From the NCBI GenBank assembly GCA_017459895.1, contig JAFUCA010000025.1, forward strand, positions 1 to 64,000: DNA of 64,000 bases. The letters are read 5' to 3'. The DNA is from Bacillota bacterium (lineage in GTDB: Bacteria; Bacillota; Clostridia; Peptostreptococcales; Anaerovoracaceae). A program made the position numbers and the translations under genes. Within the stretch, counting starts at the first letter, position 1. Each line of letters starts with the position of its first letter. Below the pieces are notes generated by a model. That model did no database searches. It was given only the letters and a program-made list of their open reading frames with translations, and was not told the origin of the DNA. Shown here one piece after another: positions 52,792 through 62,017 of this stretch.

Positions 52792-53624
52792 AGGATCTCT
52801 TCCCTTCTGAGCACCGGACCGTCCTTGCAGATCCGTTTATTCCCATACTTCGTCCTGCAGGAGCATCCCATGCAGGCGCCGAAGCCGCATCCCATCCGCT
52901 CTTCGAAGCTCAGCTGGCCCGGAATGCCCTCCGGCATAGCCTCACAGACCGCCCGCAGCATCGCCTCGGGGCCGCAGGCGAAGAAGCTGCTGCAATAAGC
53001 AGGTCCCTGCTCCTCCTGCAGCGCGCGCATCGCATCCGTGACAAAACCCTTTTGTCCCATGCTCCCGTCCTCGGTCACTGCGATCACCCGTGCTCCCATC
53101 CGCTCGAAGTGCTCCAGGTAAAACGCATCCTCTGCGCTGCGAAAGCCCAGGATCACCAGCGGACGGCCGGATCCGCCCCTCGCATCACCGCTGCCGTCCG
53201 TTCCTTCCCGGATCAGTCTGCGGCAAAGGCCTGCCATCGGAGGCACTCCGACGCCTCCGCCGATGAGCAGCGGCGCGCCGCCGGCAGAGCTCGCAGCTTC
53301 GGCCGCCGGCTCAAGATCATATCCGTTTCCCAGGGGCCAGAGCAGGTCCACCGGCTCTCCCGCAGACATCCGGCTCATGGCCTGGGTGCCGCCGCCCACG
53401 ACTTTGTAAATGATCGTGATGCTCTGTCTCTCTTCATCCCAGTCGCAGATCGAGATCGGACGGCGAAGGTAATGCTCCGCCAGCTTCAGATTGAGGAACT
53501 GTCCCGGGCGGATCTTTCCCAGCGCCTGCCGCACCTCATGGGTGCGGGGCATCTGCAGAATCATCTCCCAGGTCCCGGCAGCGATCCGCTGATTGCCTGC
53601 TATGGTCGCAATGTCATTTCTCAT
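52785..53624 (-). CDS. pyrK: Dihydroorotate dehydrogenase B, electron-transfer subunit
   Basis: FAD and 2Fe-2S protein that passes electrons from PyrD to NAD. 279 residues from ATG 53624, which overlaps the pyrC stop (ATGA). FAD-binding RPGQFLNLKL and RRPISICDWD, NAD-binding LLIGGGVGVPPMAGLCRRL, and the cluster motif GCGFGACMGCSC with a fourth Cys in RICKDGP. Confidence 0.95.
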   Translation of the reverse strand: MRNDIATIAGNQRIAAGTWEMILQMPRTHEVRQALGKIRPGQFLNLKLAEHYLRRPISICDWDEERQSITIIYKVVGGGTQAMSRMSAGEPVDLLWPLGNGYDLEPAAEAASSAGGAPLLIGGGVGVPPMAGLCRRLIREGTDGSGDARGGSGRPLVILGFRSAEDAFYLEHFERMGARVIAVTEDGSMGQKGFVTDAMRALQEEQGPAYCSSFFACGPEAMLRAVCEAMPEGIPGQLSFEERMGCGFGACMGCSCRTKYGNKRICKDGPVLRREEILW

Positions 53625-54793
53625 CTTCTGTAAACAACCTTTCCCTTGTATACCGTCATCACGCACCGGCCGCTGACCTCCCAGCCGGCAAAGGGCGTGC
53701 TTTTTCCTTTGCTTAGGAACTGCTCCGGCCGGATCTCATAGGACTCATCCAGATCCCAGACGCTGAATGTGGGCGCGGGATCCGCTTCCTCCGGCAGGTC
53801 CTCCTCGATCCCAAACCGTTTATTCGGCGCGCTCGTCAGCAGCTCCACCAGCCTTTGCATGGGGAGGAACCCGGGCTTTACCAGCTTCGTGTAGAGCACC
53901 GGGAACGCCGTCTCCAGACCCACGATCCCGTAAGCGCTGCCGGCGAATCCCCCGGACTTTTCCTCCGCGCTGTGGGGTGCGTGATCGGTGGCGATCATAT
54001 CGATGGTCCCGTCACAGACCGCTTCGATCAATGCATCCCGATCCTTCTTCGCCTTGATCGGCGGATTCATCTTGAACCGTCCGTCGTCTTCGATCTCTTC
54101 ATCGGTGAGCGTCAGATAATGGGGCGCCGTTTCACAGGTCACATCCAGCCCCGCCTCCTTCGCCTCCCGGATCAGGGCCACCGATTCTCTGGTGGACACG
54201 TGACACATATGATAGGGACATCCGGTCATCTCCGCCAGATAGAGGTCCCGGATCAGCTGCCAGTACTCCGCCTCCCGGCTCTCCCTTGAAAACCGCGTAT
54301 CCTCACAATGGGCCACGGCGATGCTCCCCGCCGCCTTCACCCGCTCCATGGCTTCCCGCATGAGCCCGTCGTCCATTACGCCGACGCCGTCATCGCTGAA
54401 GCCTGCAACGTACGGTGCCAGAGCCTCGATGTCGGAGACCCGCTCCCCCTTCTCTCCGCAGGTCAGCGAACCGAGGGGATGTACACCGATGCAGGCATCC
54501 CGCAGGATGATCTCCGTCTGTGCCCGCAGATGCTCCGCATTATCCGGCACCGGGTCCAGGTTCGGCATCGTCAGAACGTGTACGAACCCGCCGGCCGCGG
54601 CAGCCTTTGTTCCCGTCGCGATGGTTTCCTTATATAAAAAACCCGGTTCTCTCAGATGAACATGTACATCTGTAAAACCGGGTAAAATAGAATATTCATT
54701 GAAACGAGCATCCGCGTCAAGGGGAGAACACGCCTCCCGCAAGGTGCTCCTCGCGTCCGCCATTCTGATTGGTGTGTTCATTCGGTCTCTCAT
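53621..54793 (-). CDS. pyrC: Dihydroorotase
   Basis: Cyclises carbamoyl aspartate to dihydroorotate. 390 residues from ATG 54793, chosen for GGAGG five bases upstream; longer in-frame reading runs into the promoter. Metal-binding DVHVHLREPG, the substrate loop, CETAPHYL and the catalytic Asp in ATDHAPHS are intact. First gene of pyrC-K-D-F-E-B-I. CCAGCCTTTG at 53848-53857. Confidence 0.95.
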   Translation of the reverse strand: MRDRMNTPIRMADARSTLREACSPLDADARFNEYSILPGFTDVHVHLREPGFLYKETIATGTKAAAAGGFVHVLTMPNLDPVPDNAEHLRAQTEIILRDACIGVHPLGSLTCGEKGERVSDIEALAPYVAGFSDDGVGVMDDGLMREAMERVKAAGSIAVAHCEDTRFSRESREAEYWQLIRDLYLAEMTGCPYHMCHVSTRESVALIREAKEAGLDVTCETAPHYLTLTDEEIEDDGRFKMNPPIKAKKDRDALIEAVCDGTIDMIATDHAPHSAEEKSGGFAGSAYGIVGLETAFPVLYTKLVKPGFLPMQRLVELLTSAPNKRFGIEEDLPEEADPAPTFSVWDLDESYEIRPEQFLSKGKSTPFAGWEVSGRCVMTVYKGKVVYRR

Positions 54794-54847
54794 CAGGTCC
54801 TCCGTGGATTGTTTCTTTTTGGTATCTGGCTTTTGGCCATCTTCACG

Positions 54848-54876
54848 ATTATGCCATGATGAAAGTTGTGTGTCAA
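54848..54876 (-). promoter_or_regulatory. Promoter of the pyr operon
   Basis: Minus strand TTGACA (54876-54871), 17 bases, CATAAT (54853-54848), with a leader of about 50 bases. No PyrR attenuator or uracil-type leader is visible in so short a leader. Confidence 0.8.
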
Positions 54877-54881
54877 GAGTT

Positions 54882-55892
54882 TTATTTCGATCCGGGAACC
54901 ACAAATCGAAAAGCCTTTGGCGCGATGGTGAACCGGACCGCTCCAGCCTTTGTGATTTCACCGTCCACGCAGAGCTTCATGGTTTTTCGGTTCGGTGAGA
55001 TGTGCAGAGATGTTTCCCGGGTGTAGCGGATCACGTCCGACAGCCGTCTGTCTGAAAGATGGGTTCCCTTCATGTACTTAGGGAACAGCCGGACGAAGGT
55101 ATGCCGGGGAATGTTTCGGACCAGACTTACGTCGAACCTGCCGTCATCGGTCACGGCCCTGGGGATCCCTTTGACGCCCCCTCCGCAGAAACACCCGTTG
55201 GCGACGGCGATCAGCAGGAGCTTGCCGTCGTGAACAAAACCATCCCCATACTCCACGCGAAGATCCGCCCCCTTTTTCTCCGCCAGCATCGCGAAGACAC
55301 TGGCCAGGTACGCCAGCGATCCGCTCATCAGAGGCAGCTTCTTCATCCTGGCCGTCAGGTCGACCACGTTGCTGTCGAAGCCGATATTGAACATGTTGAC
55401 GCAGTAACGGGATACATACGCGTCGTCACAGATCCCCTCGTAGCGGATCAGATCGCAAAGGCTGGCCTGTCCCCGGATCTGAGCAATCAGGTCATCGAAC
55501 CGCCCTTCCGGGAAATTCCGGATGAAATCATTGCCGGTCCCCGCCGGGATGCAGCCGATCTCCGCGAAGTCATACCCGGCCGCTCCGTTGACCACTTCGT
55601 TCAATGTTCCGTCTCCTCCGCAGGCATAAAAGCGCAGGGAACTGGCAGCCTGCCTGTCTGCAGAAGCTGTAGCGCGGGCAGCCTGCCTGTCTGCAGAAGC
55701 TGTCGCGCCGTCCACCGCCGCCTGCTTCTCGCAGCAGCTGCGCACAAACCGCTCCGCATCCCCCGGCGCCGTCGTTTCATGAACTTCATAGTCAATGCCG
55801 GCGACCTGACACACCGCATGTATGTCCGGGATCAGATCCAGGGCCTTTCCCTGGCCGGCGGCGGGGTTCACGAGAAAGAAGTGCCTGGTCAT
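54882..55892 (-). CDS. Diacylglycerol/lipid kinase (DagK/YegS family)
   Basis: 336 residues from ATG 55892, overlapping the ansA stop (ATGA). Family motifs: FLVNPAAGQGKA, ACGGDGTLNEVVNG, GCIPAGTGNDFIRNF and FNIGFDSNVV. It probably phosphorylates diacylglycerol or a related lipid in membrane-lipid recycling. Between the first two motifs is an in-frame 33-bp tandem duplication giving two copies of TASADRQAA. CCAGCCTTTG at 54943-54952 and CAAAGGCTGG at 55456-55465. Confidence 0.9.
   Translation of the reverse strand: MTRHFFLVNPAAGQGKALDLIPDIHAVCQVAGIDYEVHETTAPGDAERFVRSCCEKQAAVDGATASADRQAARATASADRQAASSLRFYACGGDGTLNEVVNGAAGYDFAEIGCIPAGTGNDFIRNFPEGRFDDLIAQIRGQASLCDLIRYEGICDDAYVSRYCVNMFNIGFDSNVVDLTARMKKLPLMSGSLAYLASVFAMLAEKKGADLRVEYGDGFVHDGKLLLIAVANGCFCGGGVKGIPRAVTDDGRFDVSLVRNIPRHTFVRLFPKYMKGTHLSDRRLSDVIRYTRETSLHISPNRKTMKLCVDGEITKAGAVRFTIAPKAFRFVVPGSK
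55645..55710. repeat. 33-bp tandem direct repeat inside the lipid kinase gene
   Basis: Copies at 55645-55677 and 55678-55710 differ at about two positions. The repeat keeps the frame and adds 11 residues. Confidence 0.85.
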
Positions 55893-56944
55893 AGCAGCGT
55901 ATCCTTTCCGACCGGCGCATAGAATCTTGTCCGGATCTCTTCCCAGCTCTGTCCGAGGTCCGCCAGGATCCACATGAGCTTGGCGATCGTGGCTTCCAGA
56001 GTCATGTCGCGGGCCTCCAGGATCTGGAACCGGTCCGCGATCCTGCGGCCGACCTCATAGGTCTCCAGATGGCTGCCCTCGTAGGTCACCTGGGTCGTCA
56101 TCGCCAGGACCTTTTCCTCCGGTCCGTACTTCTCCATCTCCTCAAACAGGGTCTGCTGCAGCACTGCCGGGATCCCTCCGGCGCCGAAGCTTTCGATCAC
56201 GATGGCATCGTAGAGCCGAAAGATATCCGGGATCAGTCCCGGCTGCATGCCGGGAGTCAGCTTCAGCAGGAAGACGTTGGGGTTGATTCGATCCGAGAAC
56301 TGCACCGGCTGCGATTCTGTATGGTCAGTCTTTGCAAGCGCCGGATCGCCATGCTCCCGCTCCGGCCGGTAATATTCCCGGTCGGTCAGGTAGCGGATGA
56401 TCCGGCCGCTCCGGATCTCCGCGATCTCCGGCAGGTTGATGCTGGCAAAGGCCGCATAACTCATGGACCGGACCTTGCGCGCCCGGGTCCCGGCAATGAC
56501 CTTGCCGGCAAATACGATCTGCACCCCGCAGGATGCGGGATCCGCCGCATAGAGGATGCTGTCCTGCAGGTTCGATTTGGCGTCGGTGATCTCAAAGCCG
56601 ATCGGTCTCTGTGCTCCGGTGAGTACGACAGGCTTGTCCGAATTCCGGATCAGATAGGACAGGATCGCCGCGGTGTAAGCCATGGTATCCGTTCCGTGGC
56701 AGATGACGAATCCATCGTAGTCCGCATAGTTGTCACGCACGGCACGGGCGATCCGGATCCAGTGATCCGCTTCCATATCCGTACTGTCGATGTGAAACAG
56801 AGACTTGATGTCAATGTCGATCTCATTTCCTATATGGGGCAGATACGCCCGCAGCTGCTGGCTTGTGATGCCGGGCACAAGTCCGTCCGGTGACTCGACC
56901 GAAGCGATCGTCCCGCCGGTGGTTATGATCAGAACTCGTCTCAT
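55889..56944 (-). CDS. ansA: Asparaginase (AnsA type)
   Basis: Hydrolyses asparagine to aspartate and ammonia. 351 residues from ATG 56944 (GGGAGG four bases upstream). N-terminal catalytic Thr motif ITTGGTIAS, second motif GFVICHGTDTMAYTAA with catalytic Thr-Asp, and VVLTGAQRPIG. No signal peptide, so cytoplasmic. The lipid kinase gene follows in overlap. Confidence 0.94.
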   Translation of the reverse strand: MRRVLIITTGGTIASVESPDGLVPGITSQQLRAYLPHIGNEIDIDIKSLFHIDSTDMEADHWIRIARAVRDNYADYDGFVICHGTDTMAYTAAILSYLIRNSDKPVVLTGAQRPIGFEITDAKSNLQDSILYAADPASCGVQIVFAGKVIAGTRARKVRSMSYAAFASINLPEIAEIRSGRIIRYLTDREYYRPEREHGDPALAKTDHTESQPVQFSDRINPNVFLLKLTPGMQPGLIPDIFRLYDAIVIESFGAGGIPAVLQQTLFEEMEKYGPEEKVLAMTTQVTYEGSHLETYEVGRRIADRFQILEARDMTLEATIAKLMWILADLGQSWEEIRTRFYAPVGKDTLL

Positions 56945-57048
56945 GGGTCCTCCCTTTGTCTCTTTTGTTGATCTAATTCTACAGGAGCGATCGGGCTTTT
57001 GCAACCGGATGAACGGAACCTTGCAACCGGGCGAACGGAATGGCAGCG

Positions 57049-57299
57049 ACTCTGCCAGAAACCACGTTCGAAAGCTATTTTGGCAGAGTCAGTGTCATCC
57101 AACTTGCAGTTATCCTTCCTGAACACTGCCTGACAGCGTCATTTCTCAGTGAACTGGCAGAGTTGTCACGGAGACATCGAAAAAAACTCTGCCAGTATTA
57201 CTCATCTCGAAGTCGTCTGGCAGAGTTTATGTTGCCGGAGTCAAAATGACAACGAAAAACTCTGCCAAATCCACAACATTTCATGTGACTGGCAGAGTT
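57049..57299. repeat. Intergenic hairpin array E (core AACTCTGCCAG)
   Basis: Seven clear copies of ACTCTGCCA or its complement at 57049, 57081, 57154, 57185, 57217, 57258 and 57289, plus one degenerate copy near 57123. They pair into four units with stems of 8-11 bp and loops of about 21-33 bases. The best is AACTCTGCCAG 57185-57195 with CTGGCAGAGTT 57217-57227. It lies in the 513-bp gap between mutL and ansA, where no gene is seen. Confidence 0.85.
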
Positions 57300-57419
57300 C
57301 TGTATCATGACGGTAGTTTCTGTATCATGACGATAGTTTCTGTATCATGACGGTAGTTTCTGTATCATGACGATAGTTTCTGTGTCATGACGGTAGTTTC
57401 TGTGTCATGACGGTAGTTT
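57300..57419. repeat. Six tandem copies of a 20-bp repeat
   Basis: Unit CTGTATCATGACGGTAGTTT, six head-to-tail copies with G/A alternation at two positions, starting directly after the last arm of hairpin array E and ending 39 bp before the mutL stop. Confidence 0.95.
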
Positions 57420-57457
57420 TGCATCGTAACGGTGCAACATGCCCCGAAGTCCGGGAC

Positions 57458-59242
57458 CTACGCGTTCCGGAACGGGCAGTGGACGTGGGCGCAGATGTGG
57501 CATTCCCGGTTGCAGTTCGGGCGGCCGTCCTCCCCCAGTTCCCCTACGCCGCAGGCGCGTACCATCTTCCGGTCGTTCAGGGCGGCTTCCTCCATGATCC
57601 GCTCGCCCTCGGCCTTCGCCTTCGCGGCGCGGGCGGCTTCGGCCTCTTCTTCGGTGATCAGACCGTAGTCCAGCTTGTACTCGGTCATGTCGTAGCCCTG
57701 CTCCTCGCATTCCAGGATGTGCTTGATCATCTCCTCCCGGTCCGCGTCCTTCTCCGCAAGCTCCGCGGCCACGCCGGCCAGGGCAGCGGGGACATCGCCG
57801 GCTGCTCCAGCCTTTGCATCGGCATCGGCTGCGTTGTGCTCGCCCCGGGTCTTCTTGCCCAGATCATCGAATCTGACCCCCAGGCTCTTTTCCAAAAGCC
57901 GGATGGTCCCTTCCCGGTGGGTCTTGGAGAGAACGCCCAGAGAAGCCATGATGTAGTCGTTGTCCACCAGGATCTCCGCATGGGAGGTCGGGAACAGCCG
58001 GGTCCCGGTCTCATCGTATTCGCAGATCCGGCCCATGATCTCCCTGCGATGGGGAAGCCGGGTCATGGCGCCGCCGGTGCCGACGATGTATTTGACCGGT
58101 GTCAGGTCCTTACCCTCTGCCACCGAGGACCGGCCGGAAGGACCGTAAATGTACCGGATCTGGCCGGCGTGGCGTTCGACCGCTTTCATGCAGGCCTCCT
58201 CCGCCAGAATCTCCACCAGCTTGAATTCGTCTTCGTTCTTCGGGATCGCCACGTAGGTCTCCAGCGTCTTCTCCGGATCGATCCCCGCCTTCTCGCAAAG
58301 GCTGGCGAACTTTTCTTCGCCGATGGACTCGATGACCTTATATCGGTTCACGTAAAGGCCCAGGTCCCCCTCGACGGTCCGCTTCGCTTTCGGTTCCGGG
58401 GAGATCATGATGCGGGCCACCTGATCCGATTCCGTGGCCACGGAATGGACGTCCGTCGTCGCTCCGCCGATGTCCAGCACCATCAGATCGCCGATGCACT
58501 CGTGGAGCAGCTTGGTGCACTCCATGACCGCGCCGGGGGTTGGAATGATGGGACCGCTCACCATATCCCGCACGTGCTCCATGCCGGGAGCATTGGTGAT
58601 GTGATCCTCGAAGGCATCCTGAATGACCCTGCGGCAGGGCTCCACATTCAGATCATCGATCTTCGGATAGACGTTGTCGACATTGTAGAGTTTCTGGCCG
58701 CTCTCTTCATCGAAGATCAGCTCCATCTCCTCCTGGTTCTCGATGTTGCCGGCATAGATGATCGGCGTCTTCAGGCCGAGGGAACGGATCTTCTCCGCAT
58801 TGTCCAGGGCCGTATCCCGCTCGCCGTAATCCACGCCGCCGGCGATCAGGATCAGGTTCGGCTGGATCTCCTTGATCTTCGCCAGATCCGTGCGGCGCAG
58901 CCTGCCCGCGGTGACAAAGTGAATGATGCCGCCGGCCCCCAGCGCTGCTTCCTTGGCCGCCTTGGCCGTCATATCGTAGACCAGGCCGTGGACCGTCATC
59001 TTCAGTCCGCCGGCCGCGGAGGAAGTGGCCAGCATCTCGTCGTATTCGAGCCGGTCGATCCCTTTCTTCGCACAGAGGTCGTCAATGGCGCCCTGCAGGC
59101 CCACCCGGACATCGCCTTCCAGCACGGACGTGGGCGCCTGCCCCTGGCCCCAGAAGACCGGATCTTCCGAATCGATGTCTTTGAATGCGTTTACTACTGT
59201 TGTCGTTGAGCCGATCTCGGCTACCAGAACATCTACCTTCAT
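57458..59242 (-). CDS. GlmL/MutL-family protein of the ornithine aminomutase operon
   Basis: 594 residues of the MutL/GlmL ASKHA-ATPase-like family; members accompany B12-dependent mutases and are thought to protect or reactivate them. N-terminal nucleotide motif VAEIGSTTTVVNAF and central DIGGATTDVHSV are clear. The C-terminus is Cys-rich (CNRECHICAHVHC). A comparable gene follows oraE in Clostridium sticklandii. An Ala-rich linker (about 475-500) contains CCAGCCTTTG at 57807; another copy lies at 58296-58305. Confidence 0.9.
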   Translation of the reverse strand: MKVDVLVAEIGSTTTVVNAFKDIDSEDPVFWGQGQAPTSVLEGDVRVGLQGAIDDLCAKKGIDRLEYDEMLATSSAAGGLKMTVHGLVYDMTAKAAKEAALGAGGIIHFVTAGRLRRTDLAKIKEIQPNLILIAGGVDYGERDTALDNAEKIRSLGLKTPIIYAGNIENQEEMELIFDEESGQKLYNVDNVYPKIDDLNVEPCRRVIQDAFEDHITNAPGMEHVRDMVSGPIIPTPGAVMECTKLLHECIGDLMVLDIGGATTDVHSVATESDQVARIMISPEPKAKRTVEGDLGLYVNRYKVIESIGEEKFASLCEKAGIDPEKTLETYVAIPKNEDEFKLVEILAEEACMKAVERHAGQIRYIYGPSGRSSVAEGKDLTPVKYIVGTGGAMTRLPHRREIMGRICEYDETGTRLFPTSHAEILVDNDYIMASLGVLSKTHREGTIRLLEKSLGVRFDDLGKKTRGEHNAADADAKAGAAGDVPAALAGVAAELAEKDADREEMIKHILECEEQGYDMTEYKLDYGLITEEEAEAARAAKAKAEGERIMEEAALNDRKMVRACGVGELGEDGRPNCNRECHICAHVHCPFRNA

Positions 59243-59268
59243 TCCTTTTTCTCCTTTTCATTGACGAA

Positions 59269-59296
59269 AGCCGGAGCCGATAATCCGGCCCCGGCT
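59269..59296 (-). other. Stem-loop between oraE and mutL genes
   Basis: GC-rich inverted repeat (arms 59269-59279 and 59286-59296, one mismatch) in the 99-bp gap. It has only a weak U-tract, so partial termination or mRNA stabilisation is more likely than full termination. Confidence 0.6.
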
Positions 59297-59341
59297 CTCC
59301 TCAATATAAAACACCTTACCATACGATGTCAAGAGTTTGTC

Positions 59342-61582
59342 TTATACGACTTCCTGAACCTCCGGCGGTTCCTCTCCGCGTCTTCTCATGGCCTCTTCGC
59401 AGAGGAAGGTTGCCACGTCGATACCGTGGGAATCACGGCCAAATCCTTCATCCATGCCGACTTCACGGGCTTCTTCCGGAACGACCTGGGTTCCGCCGGC
59501 CGCGATGATGACCTTGTCACGGATGCCCTTTTCGATGGCCAGTTCATTGATCCGCTTCATGTTCTTGTAGTGGATGTTGTCGTGGGAGATGATCGTGGAT
59601 GCCAGGATGGCATTCGCGTTCAGCTCGACCGCCGCGTCCACCAGCTTTTCTACCGGAACGGAGGTGCCCAGATAGTTGACCTTGACGCCCCACTTCTCGA
59701 TGCCGCCGTGCTTGATGTTGATGATCTCACGCAGACCTACGGAGTGCTCGTCGTTGCCGACGGTTCCGCAGACGACGACCATCGGATGATCCTCGAATTC
59801 CTTGTACAGGACCGCGTCGCTCTGATGATGCGGCGGGGCCGGAATGTCCAGGACGGAAGGATCGATATCGAAGGGGATCTTGCCCTTCATCTCGATTCTC
59901 GTGCCCTCTGCGTTCTGCAGGACTTCCTTACTGATGACGGTCGGCTCGTCCAGACCCAGCTTGTTTCCGATCTCCAGCGCGACCGCTTCGGATACACGGG
60001 TGTTGGCCGGGATGCACATGGTCATCATGACGACACCGTCACCGCACCACTCCATCTCAGGCTTGATGTAGTCACCGTCCAGATACTTCTTGACGTTGTC
60101 CAGCCGGACATTGACGTTGTCCTCTTCATCCAGCTCGTCGATGTAGACGATCTTGCTTCTGTCTTCGAAGGTACATCCGCCGATCAGAGCTGCCGGATCC
60201 GCCGGATCTCCGCCGTACTGCTCTACGTTGTTGTAGCCGTAGTGAGCCGTGACCGGAGCCATGTAGTCGTCTTCTCTCTCAAAGATATAGCCATAGCCGA
60301 CGCCGCCCTGAATGTTACGGGCGATTCCGTCGCCGTTTCTCTCCGGATACTTACCGGAGTCGACGAAGAAGCCTTCCTGTACCGCGTTGAAGTAACCGCC
60401 GACCTCGATGATCTCTTCCATGAACAGGAGCGCTCTTTCCTTGATGTCTCTTGCCATCTCTCCCAGAGGGCCGTCCATCTTCAGCTCCACCAGATCCATC
60501 AGGCCGTCCAGACCGATCAGGGTCTGCTTCGCGTTGTCGCATGCCTCGATGTTGTAGATGTGCCACGGAACGTTACGTCCTTCGTCCGGGGTGATGGTGG
60601 ACTGGATGTCCGCGCTGGTCAGCTTGGAGATGAACATATCCAGTACGTGGGTTACCGTCGCTTCTCTCGCGGAGGAGCAGATGTACTTGGTGTTCTGCTG
60701 CGCTCTCATCTTGTATCTGCGGCAGATGTCTCTCAGAGCGACTGCGTAGGGCAGATCGTAGTAGATCAGCGGTCCCGGAACAGCTGTCGGCGGTACCGTG
60801 GAAAGGCTGATCAGGCTCGGATCGATGCCGACTCTTTCTGAGAACAGGGAGTTGATGGAGTGCTGCACGATCAGCTCCGGCATGACCTTCCATGCGTCTC
60901 TTGCGGTAGCGTTGGCGTTGTGAGCGCCGTCGATCTGCAGCATGCCTGCCCATGCCATGATTTTCTTTGATTCACAGGCATCAACGAAGGATCTGACTGC
61001 GTTGATGTCTCTGTACAGGACGTTGTACTGCGGGTCCTGGTGCGCGCCGTTGACGCCTTCCTCGGCGAACATGACCGCGACGTCCGGACCGGCAACGCCG
61101 GATACGTAGGAGTGATAGTTGATCGGACGACCGACTTCATCCTCGATGATGTCGCAGGCTTTTCTCTGCGCTCTGACCTGCTTACGGGTGATGGGAACAC
61201 CGCCGATGCCCTGGGGTGTACCTTCCATCAGTCCGTCGATGTGGGACTGTCCCATGTGACGGATGACCATCAGATGGTCCGCGCCGTGCCATGCGCCCAT
61301 ACGCATTCTTCTGATATCGTCCTCGAAACGGCCGGATGCGATCTCGGTGGTGATGACCGGCATCGGCTGCGGGTCGATGTTCTCAAAATACTTCGCCGGA
61401 GGCAGACCAACGCTGTTCTTCAGCGGCTTGGAGCAGTCCTTGTACTCAAAGGGGCCCATCTTCAGACCCGGAGCCGGCTCTCTCCAGTGCCAGCCTCTTC
61501 TTCTCGGCTCGTACTTGTCCAGATCCTTGATAATATTTCTGACGTCTAATTTTTCGTTCGGTTCCAGTTTGAAATCTGACAT
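59342..61582 (-). CDS. oraE: D-ornithine aminomutase, large subunit
   Basis: Adenosylcobalamin/PLP enzyme that moves the 5-amino group of D-ornithine to give 2,4-diaminopentanoate, with OraS. 746 residues: PLP TIM-barrel part (MRMGAWHGADHLMVIRHMGQ, SLSTVPPTAVPGP) and a C-terminal Rossmann B12 domain with NDEHSVGL (the D-x-H-x-x-G motif) and STIISHDNIHYKNM. The gap to oraS is 2 bp with AAGGAGG. Confidence 0.97.
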   Translation of the reverse strand: MSDFKLEPNEKLDVRNIIKDLDKYEPRRRGWHWREPAPGLKMGPFEYKDCSKPLKNSVGLPPAKYFENIDPQPMPVITTEIASGRFEDDIRRMRMGAWHGADHLMVIRHMGQSHIDGLMEGTPQGIGGVPITRKQVRAQRKACDIIEDEVGRPINYHSYVSGVAGPDVAVMFAEEGVNGAHQDPQYNVLYRDINAVRSFVDACESKKIMAWAGMLQIDGAHNANATARDAWKVMPELIVQHSINSLFSERVGIDPSLISLSTVPPTAVPGPLIYYDLPYAVALRDICRRYKMRAQQNTKYICSSAREATVTHVLDMFISKLTSADIQSTITPDEGRNVPWHIYNIEACDNAKQTLIGLDGLMDLVELKMDGPLGEMARDIKERALLFMEEIIEVGGYFNAVQEGFFVDSGKYPERNGDGIARNIQGGVGYGYIFEREDDYMAPVTAHYGYNNVEQYGGDPADPAALIGGCTFEDRSKIVYIDELDEEDNVNVRLDNVKKYLDGDYIKPEMEWCGDGVVMMTMCIPANTRVSEAVALEIGNKLGLDEPTVISKEVLQNAEGTRIEMKGKIPFDIDPSVLDIPAPPHHQSDAVLYKEFEDHPMVVVCGTVGNDEHSVGLREIINIKHGGIEKWGVKVNYLGTSVPVEKLVDAAVELNANAILASTIISHDNIHYKNMKRINELAIEKGIRDKVIIAAGGTQVVPEEAREVGMDEGFGRDSHGIDVATFLCEEAMRRRGEEPPEVQEVV

Positions 61583-61584
61583 GG

Positions 61585-61947
61585 TTACGCCTCCTTCTTG
61601 AATAATGCTACGGCGTCATCCCAGTACTCGCCCTGGGCCAGTTTGATGCTGGCTTCGCGAATGGAGATATCCTTCGCCTTCGATACCTTGTAAACGACAT
61701 GGCCCGCGCCATGACCCATCAGTCCGCGGTCCATGCAGCCTTCCACGATCTTCTGGGTGTCCAGAGAGGATACGCCCATTCTCAGCAGGACGGCTCTCTC
61801 TACGGAAGGAGTCGTGTTTTTTCTGCCCAGTTCGAGCAGTGGCGCTACAACCTGTTCGGTCAGCTCCCAGAAACGGTTGTAGAGCTCTTCGTCAGTCAGA
61901 TTCGCGATATGCTGTCTGCGCTGTTCAAAATCGTCTTCTCTTCTCAT
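61585..61947 (-). CDS. oraS: D-ornithine aminomutase, small subunit
   Basis: Partner of OraE. 120 residues from ATG 61947 (AAAGGA about nine bases upstream; a TTG at 61965 is less likely). Helical, with the conserved DDFEQRRQHIANLTDEELYNRFWEL start and RMGVSSLDTQKIVEGCMDRGLMGHGAGHVVYK core. Length matches the C. sticklandii subunit. Confidence 0.96.
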   Translation of the reverse strand: MRREDDFEQRRQHIANLTDEELYNRFWELTEQVVAPLLELGRKNTTPSVERAVLLRMGVSSLDTQKIVEGCMDRGLMGHGAGHVVYKVSKAKDISIREASIKLAQGEYWDDAVALFKKEA

Positions 61948-61966
61948 CCTTTTATTTCCTTTCAAT

Positions 61967-61997
61967 GGGGCCGCCGCGGACCAGCCGCCGCGGCCCC
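61967..61997 (-). other. Strong GC stem-loop between ortB and oraS
   Basis: GGGGCCGC-C-GCGG / CCGC-C-GCGGCCCC pairs with one mismatch and a 5-base loop just before the oraS ribosome binding site. There is no U-tract; it may set relative expression by mRNA processing or stability. Confidence 0.7.
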
Positions 61998-62017
61998 TGT
62001 AAATTCAGTTCACGTGA

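Noticed and set aside
54794..54870. PyrR-type attenuator ahead of pyrC
   Set aside because: The leader is only about 50 bases and contains no terminator/antiterminator pair or PyrR-binding loop.
57300..57419. CRISPR array
   Set aside because: Repeats are head-to-tail with no spacers, and there are no cas genes in the window.
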